DNA from: Tenebrio molitor
Taxonomy: Eukaryota; Arthropoda; Insecta; Coleoptera; Tenebrionidae
Length of the DNA: 64,000 bases
Assembly: GCF_963966145.1 (NCBI RefSeq)
Contig: NC_091055.1
Location: 186,001-250,000, forward strand
Direction of reading: 5' to 3'
The stretch's first letter is position 1, and each line of letters opens with the position of its first letter. Below, one piece after another: positions 24,187 through 37,000 of this stretch. The position numbers and the translations under genes were made by a program. Below the pieces are notes generated by a model. The model worked only from the letters and a program-made list of their open reading frames with translations. It did not search any database and was not told the origin of the DNA.

Positions 24187-25500
24187 TTAACAACATTATA
24201 CTTTGTACTTAACTGTGTTTGACCAAAGAGAAGGATATTTTTTTGGATAAAAATTGCTGTGTAAACATTACGATTACTTCATTGTGGCAGCTGAAAATTC
24301 GTCTTTTTTTATTTTTCCAACATGAACAAAGTAGTTTTAGTGTTTATATTGTGATTTATTATGAAATAGTAGGCTGCTTTCCGACTAAGTTTCAATTTTT
24401 CAAATGTTACAGTTATTAATTTTTTAGATTGTATTTATATATTTTTATAGCCACGTGGCAGTTAATTTTCATAAATGCTTTGTGACCGTGAAAATATTTA
24501 TGCAGCTCAACAATTGGTATATAATATCACTAATGTTGACGTGATATCTTCAGAATTGTTTTATTTTGTGATTGTACTATTCACCAGACAGGCTTGTGGT
24601 CTTTGCATATACATATATAATGACTATAATGTAATAGTGAATTACAAAAATTTGTAATTTGATTGGTATTTGAATTGAATTTACCATTTGAATTACAAAA
24701 TGTTCTTCCAAGTGTCCTTATGAGTAGCTAGCGTGCCTTTTTATCGACGTAAGTAGACTGGAACATCTTTTTAAAATAACAATCGTACAGAATGTATGAT
24801 AAAAGAAATTTCACATTTTCTTTTAGTGTGATCAACCTACAGTAAAAAATTTCAGTCAACGATAACATACTTAGTACTTAACTGTGTTTGACCAAAGATA
24901 ACATTTTGGCTGAAACTGACGTGAAAATAGGTTCAGACTGAAATTTGTATTAGAACACATTTAAAATTGACATCTGGATGTCAAAGGCATTTATCTACTG
25001 TTAATATTTATTTTATATGTGAATTTAGCTAAACTTTTGTATAACCATATGGATTGGTAAAACAACTCTAAACTAATACCAATCTGTGCCACATGTACAT
25101 TTTTTTAATAATTATTCACGCGTAGTGGTTATTTTGTATAAAATTTTTAGTGAATTCTGAGTACATTCCTTTTTTATTTGTGATTATATCTATACTAGCC
25201 AGGTCATAGATGTTATCCATAAGTTGATCTCGTTCGATCATTTATTAGTATTTCAAAAAAATTAAAACATTAAGTATTATCATGTATTCTAAACATGTTA
25301 GTTTTTAATATTGATTTGTGCTTTTTGCTATTGAATAATTAGTTGCACATAACGTGCCTTTATATGTTATAATAAAACGTAGTTACTTTTTTAAAGAGTA
25401 TTTTTTGTACCTAATAGAGAAGAAATGTTGCTCACTGCCGTATTTCAACTGTAATAATAAGATTTAATTATAATAAAGTTTATTTAATATACATGACATG
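24187..25500 (+). other. shg: shg 3' UTR
   Basis: AT-rich trailer with AATAAA at 25371-25376 and again at 25472-25477. A 25-nt sequence containing TTAACTGTGTTTGACCAAAG occurs twice (24205-24229 and 24874-24898). There are no coding features. Confidence 0.55.
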
Positions 25501-25534
25501 TTAATTCTTGTAAACTTACACCACATTTGTCATA

Positions 25535-25725
25535 CGACTCCCGGTCGACTTCGGTTCGACTCTGGGTCGTTCAGGGTCGACTCCGGGTCTACTCCGGATT
25601 GATTACTGGTCATTCCGGGGCGGCTCCGGGTACAAGTTGAGTCCGGGTCGCTCCGGTTGGATTTCGGGTCGGGTACGGGTCAACTCCAGGTCGCTCCGTG
25701 TCGGCTCCGGGTCGCTCCGTCCTGA
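25535..25725. repeat. GC-rich degenerate short tandem repeat
   Basis: About fifteen imperfect copies of a unit close to CTCCGGGTCG run across 190 bp. They stand out sharply in base composition from the AT-rich surroundings. Spacing is irregular (about 10-14 bp). The region is intergenic, just past the shg poly(A) signals. Confidence 0.7.
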
Positions 25726-26314
25726 AAGGGTCAAAAGTGGAGATGGTCAGGTGTTGGTTGAGCCGACAAGGACGCTATTCTGGCGGGTATAATATTCCGG
25801 CTCGCTACAAAATATTTTTTTCACAACTTTTTCCACAGTTTAGGATATTGAATTGTAAAGAATCCGATAGTTTTAAAAATCTTCCAAATTTGTTCCAAAA
25901 ATAGTTTGAATATTTTCATCGGAACAAATGTTATGATAACAAGGGGTATGAATTCCCGATGGCAACAGTTAAAAAAAACGCACTGTATATCTTTAGTCTG
26001 TGGGCCAGTTTATAGATTTAGATATAATTTGATCCCTCAAGAGTGGGGCACTATCCTGCAGGTTATACGCATCCCAAATACATTATTAAAATTTCAATTA
26101 CCGATTTTTATTTTTTTTTATTTTTGCAACTCGGAATACAACAAACTCGTCCTCGATTGATCATTTATTTTTTTCAAAATAATTTGAATTTCTTACTTTC
26201 AAAAAGCCGATTTTACACGTCGTCAAATACGAAACTGTTCTACCAACTGAAAAAACGCCGCGTTCCGCGGTTCCGCCGCTAGTGAGTTAGCGGCGCGTCA
26301 GTCGATGTCGGGTG

Positions 26315-26730
26315 AGGATTTTATTTCGCTGAATATCAAAACATTAACCTGACATTAACCCTATGTTCAATTAAAAAAAAATCATGTCAATGCATTACAA
26401 GCAATTACAACATAAAACGTGTTAACGATTTTACACTCGTTTGGCATATTGCTTGGAACAAGAGGATGGTCACTTTGAACATTTGTTAAAATAATTTAAT
26501 TTAAAGTTTTGTTATTTAGATGTAATACATAATACTAAAACTAAAATTTCAATTCCGTCAAAATAAAATACCTGCACGTTTGGTTGCCTACCCAGCGACA
26601 ATGTTTGCCTAGATGTTTGAGACAAGTAATCACAAGTAATCCGTGACAAATGACAATTGTATTCACACGAATATTCAAAAACTAAACCCTAACTAAACAT
26701 GGAATCGGATGTTCAGCGAAATAAAATCCT
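26315..26730. mobile_element. Foldback element with 19-bp end match
   Basis: AGGATTTTATTTCGCTGAA at 26315-26333 is repeated exactly in reverse complement at 26712-26730. The intervening 380 bp have no coding capacity. Probably a MITE; target duplication unclear. Confidence 0.55.
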
Positions 26731-26752
26731 TAGACACCGCAGAACACTTACG

Positions 26753-26982
26753 CTAAGTAAATTCAGGATGGATTGGTTCAAATAATTTTATTTTTTGGCA
26801 ATGTGATTATGTCTTAAAAGAGTGACATGCACGAAACCAACATAATGCGAATCACGGATTACTAATTTAGCGTAGTAAACTCAGGATGGACTGGGTGTTT
26901 CAAGGTCAAATAATTTTATTTTTTCGCTATGTGATTATGTCTTGCAAATCGTGACATGCAAGGAACCAACATAATACGAATT
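26753..26982 (+). repeat. Two-copy direct repeat (~100-110 bp unit)
   Basis: Copy 1 (26753-26852) and copy 2 (26873-26982) share TCAGGATGGA, CAAATAATTTTATTTTTT, ATGTGATTATGTCTT and CCAACATAAT in the same order, with scattered changes. A local tandem duplication. Confidence 0.75.
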
Positions 26983-28066
26983 TAGCAATGCTCAGTTATG
27001 GCTCAGTCCAACGCAAGTCCAACGTGAACGGTGTGATAGGTGAATCCGTTAAAATTTGAAATTGGTGCCAATATATTACGTCACGGTACTGCCAACCAAC
27101 ATTTTAACAGCTGTGTTGTTAATATTACTTTTTCGGAGACGTGAGTCGTGACTTGTGAATTACCAGAATTGCGATATGTTGGAACGATTTGAAAATTTCG
27201 ATGGTGAAACTGGTAACGTAAATTTTTTTCAGTGAAATTTATTTTTGGGTGTAGTGTTAGAACATTTTTTTGGTGACATTTCAGCGTTGGTAACAATGGT
27301 ATTAGAGCACCTTTATTTTGTCGATTGGATTGTATTTTGTTAAAAATATTGAGAAAATAAAGCGGTTTGAAATTGAATTTGAATATGTTTTCGTGTCAAA
27401 GTGACGATAAAGTGAAATAAATTTGTTGCAATTTTGCGTTGAGTGAATAAACGTTTGGAAGTTCTTTGTTGGAACAGTTCAATGAAACTTGAGGGACATT
27501 GGTGAAGGAAATCAAATCAGGATTGTGGTGCGGTCATCCAATAACAGCAATATAACGATTTATTCATGTCATATACATGATTTTGTGTAGGGAGACTCAA
27601 ATCTGAGGTATTTATAACACGATTTATTTTTATTAACTTTCGTGGTTGTCAGCATTTGTGAATTTGTTTGTCGGTTGTTTTCCAATATGGCCGATAGAGC
27701 GTATGTATTAAATTCGAGAATTTTAGTGGAAACCTCCAGAAAAATGATTCAACATTCTTAGATTCTCAGCTATAAAAAGCAAAGACATTGTTTGCGGCGT
27801 CTGGTGCAATCTATTAACTTCTTACAATGATTTTAGTTTAGAGTGACTAAGCGATTATTCGTGTGTTGCAATTGGTAAAGACTCATTTCATGTCATACTC
27901 TGTTTATAGTTCAAATATAATCAACAAAAACAACCTAATATTTGCACGAACTTTCGTATATTTCAAAATTGCGTCGTAGTTTTACCCGACCATTCACACA
28001 AAGTATGTTTCAGCTTTCTGAAAGCCCGAGCTTTAGTGTAATGCCCCTGTCTCAACATATGGCACA

Positions 28067-31000
28067 ATGAAAATAGACAGGTCACGGGTGCGGAAAAGCA
28101 CTTCAGATGTTCCTATCGAGTGCCAACAGCTTATTGAGAGGCTCCAAGCATGTTCCCGCACAGAACTGCTGGAAGAATTATCAAAAATTAACACATGGAC
28201 TTTTGGGAAATGTGAACTACTACACTGGGCCTTGGTTCTTGACGTTTTTGATAAAATCCTAGGGGAAGCTGGACGAAAGTCATTTGAAAATAAATGGGCT
28301 CTGAATTGTGATACTCATTACAACAGCACAGTAAGTGTCACATTTTTTGTTTAATTTTTTTGTAATCTTACCAAATGTGTTTTTTTTGCAGGAAAAAAAA
28401 TTATTACTATGGATTCTACACTTTACCACCCTGTTAATAGAACATTCGTTTTCGCGACATCTATACAATTCTTTAGAACACCTGTTGGTGCTCTTAGAGT
28501 CAAACGATATGTCAGTGGTTTTAGGAGTTTTAAATCTGTTGTACATGTTTTCCAAACGTAGCAATTTTATTTCGCGTTTGTCACCAGAAAAGAAAAATTC
28601 TCTATTGTCACGACTACACCACTTGGCAGAGGTATATGTTTGTGTTTTGTTTTTTGTTTTTTTTTTGTGTAAAAAAATCAATATTGTAGACAAACATTTT
28701 TTATAAACTCAATTCCTTTTGCTTAACAAAACATTACCTTCGCAGAAAAGGCGAAAACAATTTTTTTATGACTTTTTTTTGGATAGAAGCCAATTTTTTT
28801 ATTTAAAAAAAAAAACGCTAAACGCTAAGGAGTGCAGGTATACACAGCCTAATAGTTTGTAGTACTTAGGTAATGTTGGAGTCTTTTAACGTTTACACAA
28901 TGGTCCCTACCATAAAAACGAAAATTGAAATCACCAACTATACTAGAACATACAAAGTTTTTCTTGGCTCAAGAGATATCCATTTTTTTAAATGTCATAT
29001 TGCGTTTCTTTTATTATTATTTTTTATAGATTAGTCATTAAAATTTCATAATAAGCGTGGATATTTTATGGCACTAAGAGGTTATTGTTTATAGAAATTT
29101 GAATAAAAAACTATAAATTGAACAGAGGTTTTTAAGACCTTTTTTTTCCAAATCGTCAAGAAGACGAGAAAATTTTTGAAAATATCATTTTTAATTAGAT
29201 TATTGAGCAACTGTTTGCACTTTGACTTATGGATGCATTTAATTTTGAATGAAATGTTTCTTCAATGATTTTTGTAATTTTTTGTATAGAATTGGGGTGG
29301 AAAGGAGAACGGTTTTGGCCTCGCAGACTGTTGCAGAGCTGATCAACCATTGCCTTATTCAGCAACAACTTTGCACGTTGAGTTTCACAGAGAATTCGAG
29401 GATCCAAAGGACGCTTGTCCGAAAAATGGTAAAAACTCTTCTAACATTATCCACATTGAACACGTGGACAAGATCCATAAAACTCCTGCCGAAATTATGA
29501 AATCTTTACTGGGAATTTATTATGTGCCTCCAGATAAACAAGTACGCACTTTCGAAGTCTAATTATTGGATTCACCTCATTAAAATTTGTAGATGTGGCT
29601 GTTTACACATGTACGTTTGGCTCACCACTTCGCCGATTACAGCAACCGTCTTTTGTGTGTGCAAGCGAGGCTTCAGGCACTTTCCGTGCTTGTTTATTCC
29701 AACGCAATTCAGGATTCACCTCACAATCTGCTCTACACTGGCCTTCTTGAGGAGCTGGTCGAGTTGGTGGAAATGAAAGACTCCCATTTGGTCGAGATTC
29801 GCTCGGCAGCTCTCCGTACATTAACAGCCATAATACATCTAGACAGGAATCCGCATATTCCAAAGTAAAACGACATTTCAGTTCTCCATGTAAATATATG
29901 TATTTATTTTTTCAGAAAACCTGGATCTAGACTAAATAATATTATTGATGTAACAGGTGCTAGTCAGTACCATGGATTTTTGCCTCTCTTAGTTAGAAAT
30001 TGTATCATAACTCTTACTAATCAAAACGGTGAGAATCAAAATAAAAAAGGCGACACAGACGGTAGCAAAAGTGAAGACGACGTGGAATGTGAAGACGGGA
30101 AAATGGAGAATAGCGATGTAACTATGAGTCCTCAACAGACTGTCGATCCAAACGCTAAATTTCCTTTGTCTCTTGCGACGGCCTTGTTTTCTTTTTTGTA
30201 TCATTTAGCTAGTTACGAAGCGGGCGGTGAGGCTTTGGTCTCGTGTGGAATGATGGAATCGTTGTTGCAAGTTATCAACTGGCATGGGGTGGAATTAGAA
30301 CATATTACCGTAGGGTTTTTGTTAAATCAAATGATTATATAATTAAATTCGTTTTTTGTAGTTTGTTACGAGAGCCGTTAGGGTCATCGATCTTATTACC
30401 AATATTGACATGCAAGCCTTTCAGACTCACGGTGGATTACAAAGTTTCATCAACCGTCTTGATGTAGGTAACAACCTGAGTTGTATAACGATACAAGTCG
30501 GAAAATGTAGCTTGATGCTTGGGAAGTGGATGCACAGTGAAAAAATAATGTGAAGTTGTGGGAAGAGACCCACTGTAAAGGAAGCCGCCTGAGGATTTTG
30601 GGTCTTGCAAGTCGGATTTCTCGTTCCATCTGCGCATCTCGAGTATCAAGCTACGTTTTGCGACTTGTTTATGTGTATTATTTGTCCCTCAGTGAAATTT
30701 TCCAAAAAAAAAAAATAGTTACATTATTGCAAATGTATTCAATATCTAAATGAAATTTCTTTTTGTGAGTCGAATATTTTGCTGTAGGTCGAAGTTAAAT
30801 TGTGCAAAGATGAACAACTTTATGAAATCAAATCTACTGTTAGCGATCCTACTTTCTTGGAAGACAACGCGACTCCAGGACCTTCAAGTGAATCGGGTCA
30901 TGAGAATACAGCAGAATGTACAAAACTGGTCGACTTGGAATATCATTCAGAAAACGTGGGAAAAACTTGTCTGCCCCAGAGGGCAGCTCTGCTCAAGTCG

Positions 31001-34000
31001 ATGTTAAATTTTCTGAAAAAGGCACTGCAAGACTCGACTTTCTCCGATAACATTCGCCATTTGATGGAAGGGACTTTACCCAATTCATTGAAAAATATAA
31101 TAGCAAATGCGGAGTATTACGGACCGTCTTTGTTTCTGTTGGCGACCGATGTTGTGACTGTTTACGTGTATCAAGAACCTTCTCTACTCTCGGCCCTTCA
31201 AGACAACGGTCTAATCGAAGTGGTTTTACATTCGTTGCTGATCAAAGAGATTCCGGCAACTCGCGAAGTTCTCGGTTCTCTACCGAATGTCTTTAGCGCC
31301 TTGTGTCTGAACAATCGCGGATTGCAGTCGTTTATCAAGTGTAAACCTTTTGAAAAGACCTTCAGTGTTTTACTCTCGCCTGATTATTTGCCAGCGATGC
31401 GAAGAAGACGTAGTTCAGAACCGATGGCAGATACCGCTTGCAATCTTGGAAACGCCATGGATGAGTTGATGCGTCATCAACCCAGTCTCAAAGCTGACGC
31501 AATCAAAGCGATTATTGACCTTCTCGAAGAATTAGTCAATTTGGGAACGGATCCTAAATACATCTGCTGGAAACCGCACAGCAAGTCGGAAGTGTCGCCT
31601 TCTAGCAGTACACGCTCGGCGACAAATACCGAAGGTGAGCTTTTTCGATATTATTCGATACTGTGAATTTTCAGACTAGTAACGTTTGGGAATTTTTATG
31701 CTTTGTACACATACTAACAATTTTTGATAAGTCAAGGGTCAAGATGTTTGAAAAAGTTTTTTTTGACGGAAGGTTCGTCCGACGAAGAAGACGAAGACGA
31801 AGAAGAAGCGTCTACGTCGTCACAAAACGCCCAAAACGACGCCCAAGTTCAACAAGAAAACAGCGAAAGGACTCCTATTGCTCTGATCGATTACATCTTA
31901 AACACGATGAAATTTATCGACGCCATTTTGAGCAATAATTCTACTGACGATCATTGTCGCGAGTTTGTTCAGCAAGGGGGTTTACGTCCTCTGTTGAAGA
32001 TTCTCGGTTTGCCAAATTTACCGGTTAATTGTCCCGTAACAAATCCGGCACAAGCGGTCGCGACGGTGTGCAAGAGTATTTTGAACCTTGCTCACGAAAC
32101 CAACTTGTTCAAAGAGGGTCTGGCTCAATTGAGCGAGGTCTTGGAAGTGTTGAAACCGATGTACACGAAATTGGACGTGCCGAGTGGCCCGAAATTGCTG
32201 CTAGAACTCGCTGGAGCCTCTAATGTCGAGAACGCATTTAATAACGCCAGCGTGACTCCGTTGTTGCACGCGATGGGGGCGGCGCACGGTTACATCATTA
32301 TGTTGGTGCACGTTTGCCGCACGGGTCAAAGCGAAATTAGAAATTTGTCGCTACAAAATTGGGGCTCCGAGGAAGGTCTCAGAGTGATCAAAGGATTGGC
32401 AGATTTATACACTTCGCTGGTTTGGGAAAGCACTCTGCTTTTAGCCTACTGCAGCGAGGAGTACATTCCGTCGGACTTTACCAGAGAAGACATCGAAAAA
32501 CTGAACGCTTTCTTTGATAAGGTCGGTGCAGTCGGTCACACGTACGGTACCAATGTTATCCATCGAATGTTTCAGTGTGAGAGTAGTAACACCGGAAGTG
32601 ACAGCACAGTCAATGTTGCTTCAGCAATGGAGGCGTTAACAACAAATCCGCCAACAATATCGATGGACGTGGACCAAGAAGCGGTCACTCTCAATCTGAG
32701 CACGAGTCTCAAGTACATCAAACCTCTACTGGGAGCCTCCTCGAGGTTGGGTAGAGCTTTAGCAGAGTTGTTCGGATTACTCGTAAAGTTGTGCGTTGGA
32801 TCACCTATTCGGCAGAGGAGAGGACAAAACATCATAGCTGCTCCTCCTCTGCCCACTCCTTACGCGCGCAGTGTTGCCACGGCGTTGAACGTGCTGCTCG
32901 CAGACGGACTGGATTACGAGAAATTGCCAGCTTGTCCACTGCTCAAGTCCCGAATTACTTTCCTCATTTGCAGCGTAGGTTTCACAAGTCCTATGCTGTT
33001 TGATGAGAAGAGGTATCCGTATCATCTCATGTTGAAAAAGTTTGTCGAGCTGGGAGGCCAGGCTACTTTTTTCAACACATTTCGTTGGGCCCTCACTGCC
33101 GGAGGAACTATTTCCATTGAAAAAGCGTTCGAACAAGGAGCTCTGCCAGAAGGTAGGAGGTGGTATTTCCTATTTTTGCTGAATTTTAATCAGACTTGAC
33201 TTTTAAAGTAGTCCGGTCGTCTCAGTTTCTAGTCAATAGAGCAACTGATTTCTAAATTCGTACAATCAAAATTTTTCTACAATGATACAATCAAAATTTT
33301 ATGATAAATTATTTCCGATTTATAAAGAAATAATCATTAAATATATAAGTTGACATTTTTAATCGGATCTTATTTTGACTCAAGAGTTGGTCGCGTTCCG
33401 TAGCATGTGGTGAGTCACGTGGTCGTCTGAACAATGGCTGGCACTTCCCGCATTAATAGCTGTTTATTCTTAGTTTTCGCAATTTTACTCTTTGGAATGC
33501 CCGGTAAGGATGGTAATTAAGGGTGCCAGCGAGTTCCTTAAGTCATTTTCATGAAATCAATGCTTTTTAACTGCACAATTTCATCTTTTATGTGCCCGCA
33601 AAATACCTGTCCATAAGATGCCATGTTATTCAGTCCATTTTCGAAAGCCTTTTATTCAAAATTTAACTCGGTAAGGCCCTTAAAAAATTTCGGATTTATA
33701 TTCCAAATGTTACAAATTCAATGGTATCGATGTGACGACCGAACTACTTTAAATTAAAAAAAAAAAAAAAAAAACCATTCCCATCGTTGAAAATTTACCA
33801 CACTTAAAATAGAGTGTACTTGGTATTTCAGTCAAATTTTGCATTTTATCCGTTGGAAAATTTAAATCGCGATTGTATCAGGTACAGCTGGATTTCTGGA
33901 CGCTTGGTTGATGTTACTCGAGAAGATGGTGAACCCTAAAGCGATCCTCGAATCGCCTCACATAATATCGAACAGATCGGGTCAGAGTTCCACCTACAGA

Positions 34001-37000
34001 GCATACACCTTCGACCCACTAAAATATCTTATACAGATTCACAAATTGGCATTCGAGGCTGTAATGTTGTTGTGGGACAAAGCACCTATCGCATCTTACG
34101 GTACGCGCTTGTCTGAGAACATCTTAACAATTCTGCGACACATCCTAAGAGGGGAGAAAATAATCAAGGAGAAACTAAAAGCCGAAGAGAACACGTCGAC
34201 GGACCTCAGCAGACCCAAAGCTACGAGTAGCAATTCTAGTCGCGAACCTGAAGTCAATCCGGAAAGTCTGAGTCAGCTAATGGACATGGGATTCTCGCGT
34301 GAACACGTCACCGATGCCTTATTGAACACTCTAACTGTCGAACAAGCTACCGACTACTTGCTCACAAATCCGCCATCTCTCTACCGCATACCTCAGTCAT
34401 TCATGAATTCAGACGAGGACGATCAAATGATGCAAGCGATTGCAATTTCGTTGGGGGCGTCGAACAGCTTTCCCAGCGCATCCAAGAAGAAACAAGTGCA
34501 AGACGACGGCAAACCTTTGGCGGAGACTTTAATTGACGAATTCACCAATCACGCTCTCGAAGCGTGTCTCAAATTGTTGGAGGCCACACCAGAATCGGTT
34601 CACAAGATTTGTGAGTTACTAGTGACCATAATGAAACGCAACGGTCGCACTTTTAGGGACAGTCTGCTCGACACTCTGGTCAAAGAGATCTACGAGAGTG
34701 CCGAAAATGTTTGGTTATACTATCTACGAATCGAGAACGATCCTGAATATCCGAACGTTCCGGAGTCACCGTGTGCTTCACGGTTGGGAAATTTCATACA
34801 CTTGTACATCTTATTTTTCGAGGTTTCTTCATATTTCGAGATGAAAATACCGTGTGCTTTGGCCGTACACAAACTTGGTTTGGTTAATCTCTTAATCAAA
34901 CTTATTTGTCTCGTCGAAAAAGTTATGAGTCGAAGCGAGACTTTCACAGAACCGAAATGGTTAGCTTCATCGTTTCTTCTGATCGATGCGGTGTCTAAAG
35001 TTTCTACTTGTACACATCGGAAGAGAAACATGCATCTGAGTACTACACGGGTGTGGCGGTGGTTCCACTTAGAAACTGGTAAATGGGCGCCTTATTCGAA
35101 CAGCAATAACAAATTGATCAATGATGCCTATTGGAACGGAGAACAAAGCGTCAGAGTGACTTGTGGACGGAGAAGATACACCGTCACTTTCTCCAATATG
35201 CTTCAATTGAACGACGAAAGTGGAAATAATCGACCGATATGTATGACCTTGATCAACTCGAGTCTAACGAGTTGTTCAGATGTTTTTGTAACAAATTCTG
35301 AGGAATCTTTGTACGCTGAACTGACCGAGAAAGAGGAGAAGAGGTGCAGCCTCGTACCCAATCTAGATAAATGTCAAGAAACAGAAATCGTAAGAGCTTG
35401 CGTCAGATTCATGCACATGCCAATAGACAAAGACCTTTTGCATTCGATTTTGCAAATCTGCATTCGACTGACTAGAGATTTTGGGTTGGCCAAAATTTTC
35501 GTGCAAGAAGGTGGTGTCAAGTGTTTGTTGAAGATGAAACAAGTGAGAGAGTTCGCAGGTTTCGGTATTTTAGCAACAATTTTGATCAGACACGCTCTCG
35601 AAGAGCCAAATACTTTGTCCTACGCTATGGAAAAAATAATCAGAGCGAGGACTCTATCCACTATACCTCCGTACTACAAGGAGTTGCTCTATTTGACGAG
35701 GCAAATAGGTGGCGCTGTTACACGCTCGTCAGAGACATTTTTCGAAGTCGCCAAAAATATTCTACGTATCGATACTGAAGTAAATCGCGAAGATGTAGAT
35801 TCGGGGATTCCGGTGAAGACGGAGCCACCTACTCGGACCAGAGCGCCACCTCTAGAAGAGATCGTCTCAAATGAAGTGATTTGTGATTTATTGAACGCAC
35901 TCTTGAAGCCTTTAGAGTTCGTAGACGAAACCCAGCCTCAAAATTCGCCGCAGAACAGCGCACAGACCACCAACAAAACCACCACGGATAATTTGAGCGG
36001 CGACATTGACGATTCCGGTCCCGGTACTCCAGCGTCGAGGACTCAGACTGACGCCAATTCGGAAAATCGCAGCGATTCTGAGCAGAAAAAGAAGAAAATG
36101 ATGTTGCCTAAATCCGTTATTTTGAAAATTTTGGGTGACGCCGTGGTGTCCTACGGTCCGGTAGCGCGGATCATAACTGAATATACGTACAAGGCTGGAT
36201 CTGCCGATTGCATAAAAGAGGACTGCACGGCTTTGGCTTTCATTCTTGATAAAATATTACCAGAAACTGAAAACATCTCGGATTCGGATTGTTCGACAAT
36301 GTGTCGCATGTTAATAGCAGCCATAGCAAGTTCTAATCATTCTCCTGAAGCTCAATTTACTCTGGTTAGTGAAGTACGAGCCGCCCTCCTGCGAGCTTTG
36401 TTAATGCCCGAATCGACAGAGAAACACAGTCAAGTGCAATTAATCGCCGGAATTATCTCGATAATGATCGACAATTGTCCTTCGTCACAAGCTAGAGTGA
36501 AGTCACAACCACCGACACCTCAGATGAACAACATCGTCAGACTGATGATTCGCAAATCACTGTTCAACGATTTGGCTCGCGTACCTCATTATCTGGACTT
36601 GTCTTCGCCGAATACACCGTTTACGGTGAACGCTTGTCTAAAATCTCTGGAGGCGCTGTCGAGGATCGTCAATCAACCGGTTCCGGCGAACATCCAAAAG
36701 AGCAAGAAGAATCAACAAGCGACTGATGAGAGTGCGGGAACACAAAGCGGAACGTCCACCGAAGGAACCAACGCTCAACGAGAAGTGGTCATAGACGATT
36801 CCGTAGTGATCGAAGATTCGGAAAATACCGAACACGATATCGCTGTTGTCACTTCGACAATCGAAGTTGAAGCCAACGAGAACGAGAACGTTCTGGTACA
36901 CATGATCGATCAGTTACTCGAACAAGGCAACGACAACAATCAGAGCTTTAGCGATGTCGCTTCCTCCAGAAATCACACAATGGATATCGACGAAGACGGA

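Larger units (their letters stand above)
25726..28066. other. shg-HUWE1 intergenic region
   Basis: Holds a hairpin CCGCTA...TAGCGG near 26274-26293, a foldback element (26315-26730) and a two-copy direct repeat (26753-26982). The last ~1 kb is presumably the HUWE1 promoter and leader, but no core promoter motif stands out. No additional gene is supported. Confidence 0.5.
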
